DNA from: Citricoccus sp. WCRC_4
GTDB taxonomy: Bacteria; Actinomycetota; Actinomycetes; Actinomycetales; Micrococcaceae
DNA length: 14,385 nucleotides
Reading direction: 5' to 3'
NCBI GenBank assembly: GCA_026645375.1
Contig: JAPFFX010000066.1
Span: 1 to 14,385, forward strand
Shown: piece after piece, positions 8,044 through 14,385 of the stretch
How the letters are laid out: every line of letters begins with the position of its first letter
Numbering within the stretch: position 1 is the first letter of the stretch
Notes under the pieces: generated by a model
What the model was told of the DNA's origin: nothing
The model's database searches: none
What the model saw: only the letters and a program-made list of their open reading frames with translations
Position numbers and translations under genes: made by a program

Positions 8044-9387
8044 ATGCAGACGCGCCCGGTGCGTCCGGCGGGGGAGCGCAACCGCACCTTCGCCGGCATC
8101 CTGGCCAACACTGCCCTGGCCAACCTCACCACCAGCTACCTGTGGTTCGCCATCACCTTCTGGATCTACCTCGAGACGCGGAACGTGATCGCCACGGGCG
8201 TGATCGGCGGTGCCTACATGCTGCTGCTGGCCGCCACCGGGATCAGCTTCGGCACCTACGTGGACCGGTTCCGCAAGCTTCCGGTGATGCGGTTCGCGGG
8301 AGCCGTCACGCTGGCGATGTTCGCCGTGGCCGGCCTGCTGTTCCTGCTGGCGCCGGCCGGGGAGCGCAGCGCGCTGGACCGCCCGTGGTTCTGGGCGTTC
8401 GCGCTCACCGTCCTGGCCGGGGCCGTCGTCGAGAACCTGCGGAACATCGCGCTGTCGACCACCGTCACCCTGCTCATCGACCAGGACCGGAGGGCGAACG
8501 CCAACGGCTATGTGGGCATGGTGCAGGGACTGGCCTTCATCGCCACCTCCGTCCTGTCCGGGCTCTCGATCGGACTGCTGGGGATGGGCCCGACCGTCCT
8601 GGTCGCCGTCGTCCTCTCGGCCCTGGCACTGGCACACCTGGCGTTCCTGCGCCTGCCGGAGGAAGCCGCACCGGCCCCCTCCGACGCCCACGGGGGCTTC
8701 GACCTCACGGGTGCCTGGTCAGCGATCCGGGAGATCCCGGGCATGGTCGCGCTGATCCTGTTCACGACGTTCAACAACTTCATCGGAGGCGTGTACCTGG
8801 CGCTGATGGACCCCTATGGCCTGGAACTGTTCACGGTCGAGCTCTGGGGCGCCTGGTTCGCCCTCGGCGCCACGGGCTTCATCCTCGGCGGACTCCTCGT
8901 CGGACGCCTCGGGCTGGGGCCCAATCCCATCCGCACCCTGCTGGGTGTCGTCGCCATCATGGGCGTGATCGGGGCACTGTTCACCATCCGGGAGTGGGGG
9001 TGGCTGTACGTCCTGGGAATCTGGCTGTACATGCTGGGTATCCCGGCCGTGGAAGCCGCCGAGCAGACCGTCATCCAGAAGGTCGTCCCGCTGCACCGCC
9101 AGGGACGGGTCTTCGGGTTCGCCGCTGCCGTCGAGTCGGCGGCGGCACCCGTGACGGCCTTCGTGGTGGCCCCGATCGCCGAGGTCTGGATCATCCCCTT
9201 CGCCCGGGGGGCCGAGGGCGGCACGGTCCTGGAGCCACTGCTGGGCGAGGGGAGGGCCCGGGGGATCGCGCTCGTCTTCCTCATCGCGGGACTGGTCATG
9301 GTCCTCGCCGCGGTGGTGGCATGGAGGTCACCGGCCTATCGCCGGATCTCGGCCGCCTACGCCGAGCCCGTGCCGGCTCGATCCTGA
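8044..9387 (+). CDS. Major facilitator superfamily (MFS) transporter
   Basis: This 447-residue integral membrane protein has about 12 hydrophobic segments in two halves. They are split by a charged loop around PEEAAPAPSDAHGGFDLTGAW. The loop-2/3 motif is GTYVDRFRKLP (70-80), a variant of the MFS motif A GxxxDRxGRR. The overall look recalls the MFS_3 (EntS-like) exporter group, but the substrate cannot be told. ATG 8044 is chosen over GTG 8038 from the upstream -10-like box (see 8032-8037). The gene is divergent from baeRF. The DinB-like gene follows 32 bases after its stop on the same strand, probably with its own promoter. No regulator gene is adjacent to suggest an inducer. Confidence 0.88.
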   Translation: MQTRPVRPAGERNRTFAGILANTALANLTTSYLWFAITFWIYLETRNVIATGVIGGAYMLLLAATGISFGTYVDRFRKLPVMRFAGAVTLAMFAVAGLLFLLAPAGERSALDRPWFWAFALTVLAGAVVENLRNIALSTTVTLLIDQDRRANANGYVGMVQGLAFIATSVLSGLSIGLLGMGPTVLVAVVLSALALAHLAFLRLPEEAAPAPSDAHGGFDLTGAWSAIREIPGMVALILFTTFNNFIGGVYLALMDPYGLELFTVELWGAWFALGATGFILGGLLVGRLGLGPNPIRTLLGVVAIMGVIGALFTIREWGWLYVLGIWLYMLGIPAVEAAEQTVIQKVVPLHRQGRVFGFAAAVESAAAPVTAFVVAPIAEVWIIPFARGAEGGTVLEPLLGEGRARGIALVFLIAGLVMVLAAVVAWRSPAYRRISAAYAEPVPARS

Positions 9388-9407
9388 CGGGGCGCCCTCC
9401 CATGGAC

Positions 9408-9413
9408 CAGACT
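9408..9413 (+). promoter_or_regulatory. Candidate -10 box of a leaderless promoter for the DinB-like gene
   Basis: CAGACT departs from TANNNT at one base but ends 6 bases before the ATG at 9420, the same geometry as three neighbours. It supports ATG 9420 over the in-frame ATG at 9402. Weakest of the four boxes. Confidence 0.3.
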
Positions 9414-9419
9414 GGCGCC

Positions 9420-9929
9420 ATGGACGCTACCGAGATCCTCACCGACCTGGCCCGCCGGCCCCTCGACCAGCTCGACCTGTTCTGGGGTGACGTGCACGCC
9501 ACCCGGCTCAATGCGCATCCCGGCGGGCACCCGAACTCGATCGCCTGGCTCATCTGGCACGCCGCCCGCGAGATCGACGCCCAGGTCGCCGCGCTCGACG
9601 GTGCCGAGGAGACGTGGACGGCCGGGGACTGGGCTGACCGCCTCGGTCCGACGGTACCGGCCGAGGGCCACGGTTTCGGTCACTCACCGGCCGAGGCCCG
9701 GGCCGTCGTCGTGACGGACGAGGACCTGCTCCGTGAGTACCTGGCCGTGGTCACGGATGCCGCGACGGACTACCTGGGCCGGTTGCGGTCCGAGGACCTC
9801 GGTGAGGTCATCGACGAGGGCTGGCATCCGCCGGTCACGCGGGGGGTGCGCCTGGTCAGCATCTTCGCCGATGCCCTGCAGCACGTGGGCCAGGCGGCCT
9901 ACCTGGCGGGAATGCCCGACGGCCGCTGA
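9420..9929 (+). CDS. DinB/DUF664-like four-helix-bundle protein
   Basis: This 169-residue protein resembles the DinB/YfiT-like putative metalloenzymes, helical-bundle proteins that usually bind a metal through three histidines and include some bacillithiol- or mycothiol-dependent transferases. Here IAWLIWHAAREID (about 41-53) gives the first histidine region and DALQHVGQAAYLAG near the C-terminus the last. A middle histidine may be in HPPVTRG or GHGFGH. No reaction can be assigned. An in-frame ATG at 9402 would add six residues (MDQTGA). I prefer 9420 because homologues tend to begin with a short MDxT/EIL-type helix and a -10-like box sits 6 bases before it. A strong hairpin follows its stop. 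Confidence 0.75.
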   Translation: MDATEILTDLARRPLDQLDLFWGDVHATRLNAHPGGHPNSIAWLIWHAAREIDAQVAALDGAEETWTAGDWADRLGPTVPAEGHGFGHSPAEARAVVVTDEDLLREYLAVVTDAATDYLGRLRSEDLGEVIDEGWHPPVTRGVRLVSIFADALQHVGQAAYLAGMPDGR

Positions 9930-9972
9930 GCCCGTGCCCGCGCGCATCGCAGCGGTGCACATCCGGCAGGTA

Positions 9973-10014
9973 CGCCGAAGGCCGGCCCGCCACGGTGCGG
10001 ACCGGCCTCCGGCG
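9973..10014. terminator. Hairpin terminator between convergent DinB-like and mobA genes
   Basis: A stem of 16 pairs, interrupted by two mismatches, is formed by 9973-9990 and 9997-10014 around a 6-base loop. It starts 43 bases after the DinB-like stop and 17 bases before the end of mobA. It lacks a clear U-run. It probably serves both strands. Confidence 0.65.
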
Positions 10015-10031
10015 GTGATGCCCGCGAGGGG

Positions 10032-11990
10032 TCAGGACTGGTCGACCATGAAGGCCGCGAAGAACCCGGAGAGTTCCTCGTGGGCGTCCAGCGGCATCAC
10101 CTGGGCGATGTACTGGTCCGGCCTCACCACCACGAGGGCACCGCGGTCACGGTCGATTCCGCGCAGGTCGTAGATGTCCTGCGTGGCCGTCAGCCCGGGC
10201 ACGTCACCGAGCAGGCGGCCGTTGGTCTTCTCCGCGGAGAACACCTTCTCGTAGTCGCGCAGGCCGAACGTCCCCTTCGCCGGGAGCAGGAACTGCGGGA
10301 TGGCGTTCAGGTCGACGTCCAGGTGCTCCTGCTGCAGGATCGCGCGGACGTCGAACACTGCGTCATCGGCCCAGCCGGCCGGAGTGAAGCGGCGGACGGG
10401 GGAGGACTCTGACTCGTCCAGGTAGGTGACGAGCCTGCGCAGCGCCGAGTCCTCGGACCCGGCGTCCGCGGCGTCGGCGAAGGCGTACAGGCGCCAGCGG
10501 CCGTCGGCCTCGTGGACGTGACCGAGCTGTTCGGGCTTGGCATCGGCTACCCGGATCACCGGGGCCGAGTGGAACCGCGTCCCGACCTCGAACCCGGTGG
10601 CGAGGTCCTGGTGGGCCGTCCCGCCGGTCAGCAGGGACTGACGGTACACGGTGGACAGGCCGGCGGTGAACACGCCACCGGCCACGAAGTGAGCCTCGAC
10701 GTCCGTGGCGGCCACGCCGCCGGCCTCGGGATGGTCCGGGTCCGCGACCTTGGAGCCCATCATCCTCGACCAGCGCTTGTCGAAGTCGATGAGGTCCTGC
10801 GCGATCGTCTGGCGCTCCTCGGAATAGGTGGTGAGCAGCGACTTCGGGGACCGGCCCTGCAGCACCGCGGCGAGCTTCCAGCCCAGGTTGTAGGTGTCCT
10901 GCATGGAGACGTTCATGCCCTGGCCCGCCTTGGCCGAGTGGGTGTGGCAGGCATCTCCCGCGATGAACACGCGCGGGTCCCGGCTGCCCGGGTCGGTGAC
11001 GTCGTCGAATCCGTCCGTGACGCGCTGGCCCACCTCGTAGACGCTCCACCACGCCACGTCCCTGGCGTCCAGGGTGTAGGGGTGCAGTGCCTTCTGCGCC
11101 GCGGTGAGGATGTCCTCGAAGGTGGTCCGCTCGCGGACGCTGCGGTCACCCTCGGGGATGTCCCCGAGGTCCACGTAGTAGCGCACCAGGTTCCCGCCCT
11201 CGCGCGGGATCTGCAGCAGGGATCCGGTGCCCGACTGGATGACCGCCTTCTTGCGCACGTCCGGGAAGTCCGTGACGGGCAGGATGTCCATGACGCCCCA
11301 GGCGTGGTTCTGGGCGTCCCCGTGCAGGGAGCGGCCGATCGAGGTGCGGATCGCCGAGCGGGCGCCGTCGCAGCCGACGACGTAGCGTGCCCTGACCGCG
11401 CGGGTCACTCCGGTGCCCTTGCCGTGCTCGTCCGTCTCCTCGAGGGTCACCGTGACCAGCGCCTCCGGGTCCTCGGGGACCTCGACGCCCAGGGCCTTGT
11501 ATCCGTAGTCGACCTCGAGCCGGGAGGGGGACTTGGCCGCCTTCTGCAGCAGCATCTCCTGCATCCGGGCCTGGTTGACGATGACGTGCGGGTACTCGCT
11601 GAGCCCGTCGGCCACGTCCTGGACCCGCCCGGTGCGGGTGATGCCCGTGCGGTCCGCGGAGTCAGGGGACCAGAAGGTGGTCTCGTTGACCCAGTAGGCC
11701 TCGTTCACCAGGGTGGAGGCGAGCCCGAAGGCGTCGAACATCTCCACGGTCCGGCAGGACACGCCGTCGGCCTGGCCCACCGGCAGCGGGCCCTGGCGGC
11801 GCTCGACCACGCGGGTGGTGATCTCCGGGAATTCGGCCAGTTGGGCGGCCAGGACGGTGCCGGCGGGACCGGTGCCCACGACGAGGACGTCCACCTCCTC
11901 GGGCAGGGGGCCCTGTTCGCCCTCGCGGCCGGCGGCCGCGGGCTGGATGGTGGGATCGCCGTAGCGGTAGCCGTTCAGGTGGTATTGCAT
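10032..11990 (-). CDS. mobA: 3-Hydroxybenzoate 4-monooxygenase (FAD-dependent aromatic hydroxylase)
   Basis: The predicted enzyme uses NADPH and O2 to hydroxylate 3-hydroxybenzoate at position 4, giving protocatechuate. The 652-residue chain has the class A flavoprotein layout: GTGPAG (39-44) for the FAD ADP part, VVGCDGARS (204-212, DG motif), VFIAGDACHTHSAKAGQGMN (341-360, GD motif) and a C-terminal thioredoxin-like domain. It follows Comamonas testosteroni MobA closely as I recall it: MQYHLNGYRYGDP at the start, GQADGVSCRTVEMF, SEYPHVIVNQAR, FTAGLSTVYRQSLLTG, and ALVVVRPDQYIAQVMPL near the end. Residues I remember as lining the MobA active site fall at the same numbers (Asp75, His135, Lys247, Tyr271). 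The ATG at 11990 is set by AAGGAG at 11995-12000 and by this homology; an in-frame extension to 12125 would run through the divergent promoter region. A plain phenol 2-monooxygenase is the alternative. A double-MarR gene is divergent to it. Confidence 0.85.
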   Translation of the reverse strand: MQYHLNGYRYGDPTIQPAAAGREGEQGPLPEEVDVLVVGTGPAGTVLAAQLAEFPEITTRVVERRQGPLPVGQADGVSCRTVEMFDAFGLASTLVNEAYWVNETTFWSPDSADRTGITRTGRVQDVADGLSEYPHVIVNQARMQEMLLQKAAKSPSRLEVDYGYKALGVEVPEDPEALVTVTLEETDEHGKGTGVTRAVRARYVVGCDGARSAIRTSIGRSLHGDAQNHAWGVMDILPVTDFPDVRKKAVIQSGTGSLLQIPREGGNLVRYYVDLGDIPEGDRSVRERTTFEDILTAAQKALHPYTLDARDVAWWSVYEVGQRVTDGFDDVTDPGSRDPRVFIAGDACHTHSAKAGQGMNVSMQDTYNLGWKLAAVLQGRSPKSLLTTYSEERQTIAQDLIDFDKRWSRMMGSKVADPDHPEAGGVAATDVEAHFVAGGVFTAGLSTVYRQSLLTGGTAHQDLATGFEVGTRFHSAPVIRVADAKPEQLGHVHEADGRWRLYAFADAADAGSEDSALRRLVTYLDESESSPVRRFTPAGWADDAVFDVRAILQQEHLDVDLNAIPQFLLPAKGTFGLRDYEKVFSAEKTNGRLLGDVPGLTATQDIYDLRGIDRDRGALVVVRPDQYIAQVMPLDAHEELSGFFAAFMVDQS

Positions 11991-11994
11991 GAGG

Positions 11995-12000
11995 CTCCTT
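11995..12000 (-). promoter_or_regulatory. Ribosome binding site that fixes the mobA start
   Basis: On the minus strand AAGGAG lies 4 bases before the ATG at 11990. It supports this start over upstream in-frame codons reaching 12125, which lack such a site. Confidence 0.7.
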
Positions 12001-12059
12001 CTCGCCGGTGGGACAAGCACGTGGCGGGGTGCCCACCAATCGTCCGTGTGCTGAATGTT

Positions 12060-12110
12060 TCCGTGGCGATCATAACGCAGCCGCGTGACAGGAGCCACAG
12101 TATGCTGGGT
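12060..12110. promoter_or_regulatory. Divergent mobA / double-MarR promoter region with a candidate operator
   Basis: The 224-base gap between the two divergent genes holds a near-consensus -10 box for mobA on the minus strand (TATGAT, 12069-12074) and one for the regulator on the plus strand (TATGCT, 12101-12106). Neither has a good -35 box. Between them is a small palindrome, ACGC-AGCC-GCGT (12075-12086), and a wider inverted pair, GTGGC (12063-12067) and GCCAC (12094-12098), encloses the mobA box. A regulator bound here could control both promoters. Further downstream are TTCCGGAA (12141-12148) and GTCCG/CGGAC (12164-12168, 12177-12181). Which of these is an operator cannot be decided from sequence. 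Confidence 0.35.
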
Positions 12111-12214
12111 CCGTTGCGTGGACACCCGCCAGTGGACGAGTTCCGGAAGCCGGGCGGTGCACCGTCCGCCTACGCACGGACACAGGGTATGGAACCTACA
12201 CGGGAAGGTAATGC

Positions 12215-13114
12215 ATGGTCGCGACGGAAGGAGACGGGCGGGACCGGGGCCCCGGGGCGGGGGCGCTCGTCGGACACCTGTTGCGCCGCTGCCAGCAGGT
12301 GCACAACCTCCTGTGGTCGGAGGAGGTCGGCGCGACGCTCACCCCTTCCCAGTACTCCCTCCTGGTCACCCTCACGGCAGCCGACGACGGGCTGGACCAG
12401 AACACGATCGGCGTCAGGGCCGGGCTCGACCGGTCCACCACGACGGGGATCGTCCGGCGGCTCAGGGACCAGGGGTGGATCCGGCAGTCCCGGGACCCCC
12501 GGGACGGCCGGCGGCAGGTCATCACGCTGACCGCGCCCTCCGGTGCGGCGCTGGCAGGACTCGCCGCGCCCGTGGCGCGCGTCCAGTCCCGCTTCCTGGA
12601 GCCCCTGCCGTCCGGGGCCCGGGACTGGTTCACGGCGCGCCTGGCCCTGGTGGCCGACATCGGTCCGTCGAGTCGGGATCGTCGGCCCGGCCACCTGATC
12701 AGGCTGGCCCAGCAACGGCACTCGGTGCTGTGGTCGGAGGAAGTGGGCGGGCAGCTCACCGGACCCCAGTTCGCGGTGCTCGACGTGCTCCGGCTGACCG
12801 GGGGGATGGGTCAGGGCGCGCTGGCCGAGGCGTCGGCCGTCGACCGGTCCAGCGCCTCGGACGTGCTGGGCAGGCTGGAGGCACGCGGCTGGACGGAGCG
12901 GTCCGCCGATCCGCTCGACCGTCGGACCCGCCGGGTGGCACTGACCCCAGCGGGACGAGAGCTGCTGGAGAGTGTCCACCGATCGGTCCTGCGCGTCCAG
13001 GAGCGCATCCTGGCGCCCGTGCCGGAGGGGGAGCGGGACCGGCTGGTGACCCTGTTGGGGTGCATCGCCGAGGCGGGTCGGACGCCGTTGGCGCCCGGCA
13101 CGGGACACCAGTAG
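12215..13114 (+). CDS. Single-chain double MarR transcriptional regulator, probable MobR-like controller of mobA
   Basis: The 299-residue product holds two complete MarR winged-helix domains in tandem. Copy 1 spans about 20-149 and copy 2 about 159-288; they align at an offset of 139, then 138, with one single-residue gap. Both share LWSEEVG (33-39, 172-178), a recognition-helix region DRSTTTGIVRRL (72-83) or DRSSASDVLGRL (210-221), a wing DPRDGRR or DPLDRRT, and a closing F/I-L-x-P-L/V-P dimerisation helix. MarR proteins are normally 140-170 residue homodimers binding palindromes, so this looks like a pseudo-dimer in one chain that could read an asymmetric site. It is divergent from mobA. 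In Comamonas the MarR-type MobR represses mobA and is released by 3-hydroxybenzoate, which suggests the same ligand here. ATG 12215 has GGGAAGG (12202-12208) 6 bases upstream; an ATG at 12211 is out of frame. Confidence 0.85.
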   Translation: MVATEGDGRDRGPGAGALVGHLLRRCQQVHNLLWSEEVGATLTPSQYSLLVTLTAADDGLDQNTIGVRAGLDRSTTTGIVRRLRDQGWIRQSRDPRDGRRQVITLTAPSGAALAGLAAPVARVQSRFLEPLPSGARDWFTARLALVADIGPSSRDRRPGHLIRLAQQRHSVLWSEEVGGQLTGPQFAVLDVLRLTGGMGQGALAEASAVDRSSASDVLGRLEARGWTERSADPLDRRTRRVALTPAGRELLESVHRSVLRVQERILAPVPEGERDRLVTLLGCIAEAGRTPLAPGTGHQ

Positions 13115-13117
13115 TCT
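13088..13117 (+). promoter_or_regulatory. Candidate promoter for gcvH-garA
   Basis: TTGGCG (13088-13093) and TAGTCT (13112-13117) are separated by 18 bases, a reasonable sigma-A-like pair. It lies at the very 3' end of the double-MarR gene and would give a leader of about 55 bases before gcvH. Confidence 0.35.
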
Positions 13118-13178
13118 CAGTGCTGTACCGCGTGGACCCACTCAGGACGGTCCAGCGTCCCGATCACCTGGAGGAATC

Positions 13179-13565
13179 ATGAGCAACATCCCCGACGGGC
13201 TTCGCTACAGTGCCGAGCACGAGTGGGTCTCCGGTCCCAACGCGGACGGGGTCGTCCGCATCGGCATCACCGACTTCGCCCAGGACGCCCTCGGCGACGT
13301 GGTCTACGTGGACCTGCCGGAGGTCGGCACGGAGATCGAGGCGGAGTCGACCGTGGGCGAGGTGGAGTCCACCAAGTCCGTCAGCGACCTGTTCGCGCCC
13401 GTCACGGGGACCGTCACCGCCCGTAACGAGGAGCTCGATGCCGATCCCGCCAGGCTCAACGCCGACCCTTACGGTGACGGCTGGCTCATGGAGGTATCCG
13501 TGAAGGACCCGGCGCAGGTCGAGGCCCTTCTCGATGCGGAGGGTTACCGTCAGCAGGTAGGCTAG
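13179..13565 (+). CDS. gcvH: Glycine cleavage system H protein
   Basis: GcvH is the small lipoyl carrier of the glycine cleavage system. It shuttles the aminomethyl group between the P, T and L proteins as glycine is split to CO2, ammonia and methylene-tetrahydrofolate. The 128 residues are the usual length. YSAEHEWV (10-17), ITDFAQDALGDVVYVDLPEVG (30-50) and the lipoylation hairpin GEVESTKSVSDL (60-71), with Lys66 as attachment site, are all intact, as is the ending NADPYGDGWLMEV. The ATG at 13179 has GGAGGA at 13170-13175. The gcvP and gcvT genes are not in the window; gcvH instead heads the conserved gcvH-garA-merR group. It may also serve in lipoate handling. Confidence 0.96.
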   Translation: MSNIPDGLRYSAEHEWVSGPNADGVVRIGITDFAQDALGDVVYVDLPEVGTEIEAESTVGEVESTKSVSDLFAPVTGTVTARNEELDADPARLNADPYGDGWLMEVSVKDPAQVEALLDAEGYRQQVG

Positions 13566-13585
13566 TCAGGTCACGGAAGCACTAC

Positions 13586-13613
13586 GTCCGGCCCGTCGCA
13601 GCGCGGGTCGGAC
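13586..13613 (+). terminator. Hairpin between gcvH and garA
   Basis: A 10-base-pair stem with one G-U pair (13586-13595 with 13604-13613) closes an 8-base loop. It starts 20 bases after gcvH and ends 17 bases before garA, with no U-run. It may attenuate read-through into garA or only stabilise the gcvH mRNA end. Confidence 0.4.
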
Positions 13614-13630
13614 ACCCCCTCGGAGGAGCA

Positions 13631-14086
13631 ATGTCAGGCACCCAGCACCCGGGCGGCAGGGACCCGGGTACCGAGCCAGAGGCGCAGACCACCAGCATCG
13701 GCCTGCCTGACCTCGGCGGGCCCGTGGATCGCGCGCTCGACGCGGAGGACCGCGCCGCGATCAACGCCCTGCCCATCGGCTCGGCCCTGCTGGTGGCTCA
13801 CGCGGGCCCGAACCAGGGGGCACGGTTCCTGCTGGACCAGGACGTGACCACCACGGGACGCCACCCCAATGCGGACATCTTCCTCGACGACGTCACGGTG
13901 TCCCGCAAGCACGCGGAGTTCCGTCGTCAGGGCGAGGGTTTCGTCGTCGTCGACTCCGGTTCCCTCAACGGCACCTACGTCAACCACGACCGGGTCGACT
14001 CGGTCGCCCTGCGCTCGGGGATGGAAGTGCAGATCGGCAAGTTCAGGCTGACGTTCTACGCCGGCACCCAGCGGCTCAGCGCCTGA
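13631..14086 (+). CDS. garA: FHA-domain metabolic switch protein GarA/OdhI
   Basis: GarA (OdhI in corynebacteria) is a cytosolic phospho-switch. Unphosphorylated it inhibits 2-oxoglutarate dehydrogenase and, in mycobacteria, affects glutamate enzymes; phosphorylation by PknB or PknG on an N-terminal threonine makes it fold onto its own FHA domain. The 151 residues fit. The N-terminal region has QTTSIGLPD with Thr20 and Thr21, matching the ETTSVF phosphosite pair. The FHA domain follows with GRHPNADIFLDDVTVSRKHAEF (76-97: Arg77, Ser91, His94) and GSLNGTYVN (110-118). The end, EVQIGKFRLTFYAG, is typical. Start ATG 13631 has GGAGG at 13622-13626. Flanked by gcvH and a MerR gene as in mycobacteria, so identification is firm. 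Confidence 0.95.
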   Translation: MSGTQHPGGRDPGTEPEAQTTSIGLPDLGGPVDRALDAEDRAAINALPIGSALLVAHAGPNQGARFLLDQDVTTTGRHPNADIFLDDVTVSRKHAEFRRQGEGFVVVDSGSLNGTYVNHDRVDSVALRSGMEVQIGKFRLTFYAGTQRLSA

Positions 14087-14152
14087 CCCGGGCCGGCCGC
14101 CCACCGGACCAGACCGACGAACGCCACCGAAAGAAGACCCGAGGAACTCTCC

Positions 14153-14385
14153 GTGACCGCAGCAGCATCCCGCCGCACCGTCTCGACCGCCAGGACCGGT
14201 GCGAGCCGTGCCGTGATGAACATCGGCGAGGTCCTCGGCGAACTCAAGGACGACTTCCCCCAGGCCAGCGCCTCCAAGATCCGTTTCCTGGAGGAGTAGG
14301 GGCTGATCACCCCTCGCCGGACAGAGGCGGGGTACCGGAAGTACACGGACGCCGACGTCGACCGCCTGCGCTTCATCCTGGCACT
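14153..14385 (+). pseudogene. ftsR: MerR-family regulator of the FtsR/Rv1828 type, interrupted by an in-frame TAG and cut by the window edge
   Basis: From the GTG at 14153 (GAGGA at 14141-14145, 7 bases upstream) the frame encodes a short basic leader and then the MerR winged-helix start. MNIGEVLGELKDDFPQASAS (22-41) is followed by KIRFLEE, a TAG stop (14297-14299), and GLITPRRTEAGYRKYTDADV continuing in the same frame to the window end. Intact relatives read KIRFLEDQGL or similar across this point, so the TAG most simply replaces a CAG glutamine codon. The homologue FtsR of Corynebacterium activates ftsZ, and Rv1828 is its mycobacterial relative; both sit next to garA. As read, only 48 residues would be made, lacking half of the DNA-binding domain. 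Apart from the TAG the frame is undamaged over 233 bases, so the mutation is recent or an artefact. No good restart codon follows it in the window. Confidence 0.75.

Noticed and set aside
7584..9401. Extension of the DinB-like gene upstream through the MFS gene and beyond
   Set aside because: The upstream part overlaps baeRF and MFS coding regions in another frame and is Arg/Pro/Gly-rich nonsense; only the part from 9420 looks like a protein.
10512..12530. Long plus-strand frame across mobA and the divergent promoter region
   Set aside because: It opposes a well-matched monooxygenase and runs out of frame into the double-MarR gene; no domain is visible.

Overview
The DNA is very GC-rich, with strong third-position GC bias and frequent GTG starts. 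The right end carries gcvH, then a GarA/OdhI-type FHA gene, then a MerR gene. This order is known from mycobacteria and corynebacteria (Rv1826-Rv1827-Rv1828). Together these point to an actinobacterium. A Micrococcaceae-like member of the Micrococcales is my guess; the sequence does not prove it. The window looks like ordinary chromosome: I see no insertion sequence, phage gene, tRNA, rRNA or CRISPR array, and no gene-free stretch over 300 bases.

Left to right. (1) Positions 1-838: the end of an arsenic-resistance cluster, with the 3' part of a flavoprotein oxidoreductase and an ArsC-type arsenate reductase whose nucleophile P-loop is missing. (2) 1060-4642: a tight three-gene operon for CoA-thioester metabolism, made of a FadA5-like thiolase, an AMP-forming acyl-CoA ligase and a PaaG-like crotonase (gap of 2 bases, then an ATGA overlap). 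(3) 4627-9929: a run of single genes, namely DUF488, a POT-family peptide transporter, an eRF1-like (baeRF) protein, an MFS transporter and a DinB-like protein. Four of these have a TANNNT-like -10 box ending exactly 6 bases before the ATG, which suggests leaderless mRNAs. Convergent pairs are separated by strong hairpins. (4) 10032-13114: a 3-hydroxybenzoate 4-monooxygenase gene (mobA), divergent from an unusual regulator made of two complete MarR domains in one chain. (5) 13179-14385: gcvH, garA and the start of the FtsR/Rv1828-type MerR regulator, which is broken by an in-frame TAG.

How the parts work together. MobA would turn 3-hydroxybenzoate into protocatechuate, and the double-MarR protein beside it is the obvious candidate sensor and repressor. 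The ring-cleavage genes are not in the window. The thiolase-ligase-crotonase operon would activate and shorten an unknown acid; it has no dehydrogenases, so it must rely on genes elsewhere. GarA links kinase signalling to the 2-oxoglutarate/glutamate node.

Most worth a second look: the single-chain double MarR, the amber codon in the FtsR homologue, the P-loop-less arsC, and the shared leaderless promoter layout. All family assignments come from reading protein motifs by eye, without database searches.
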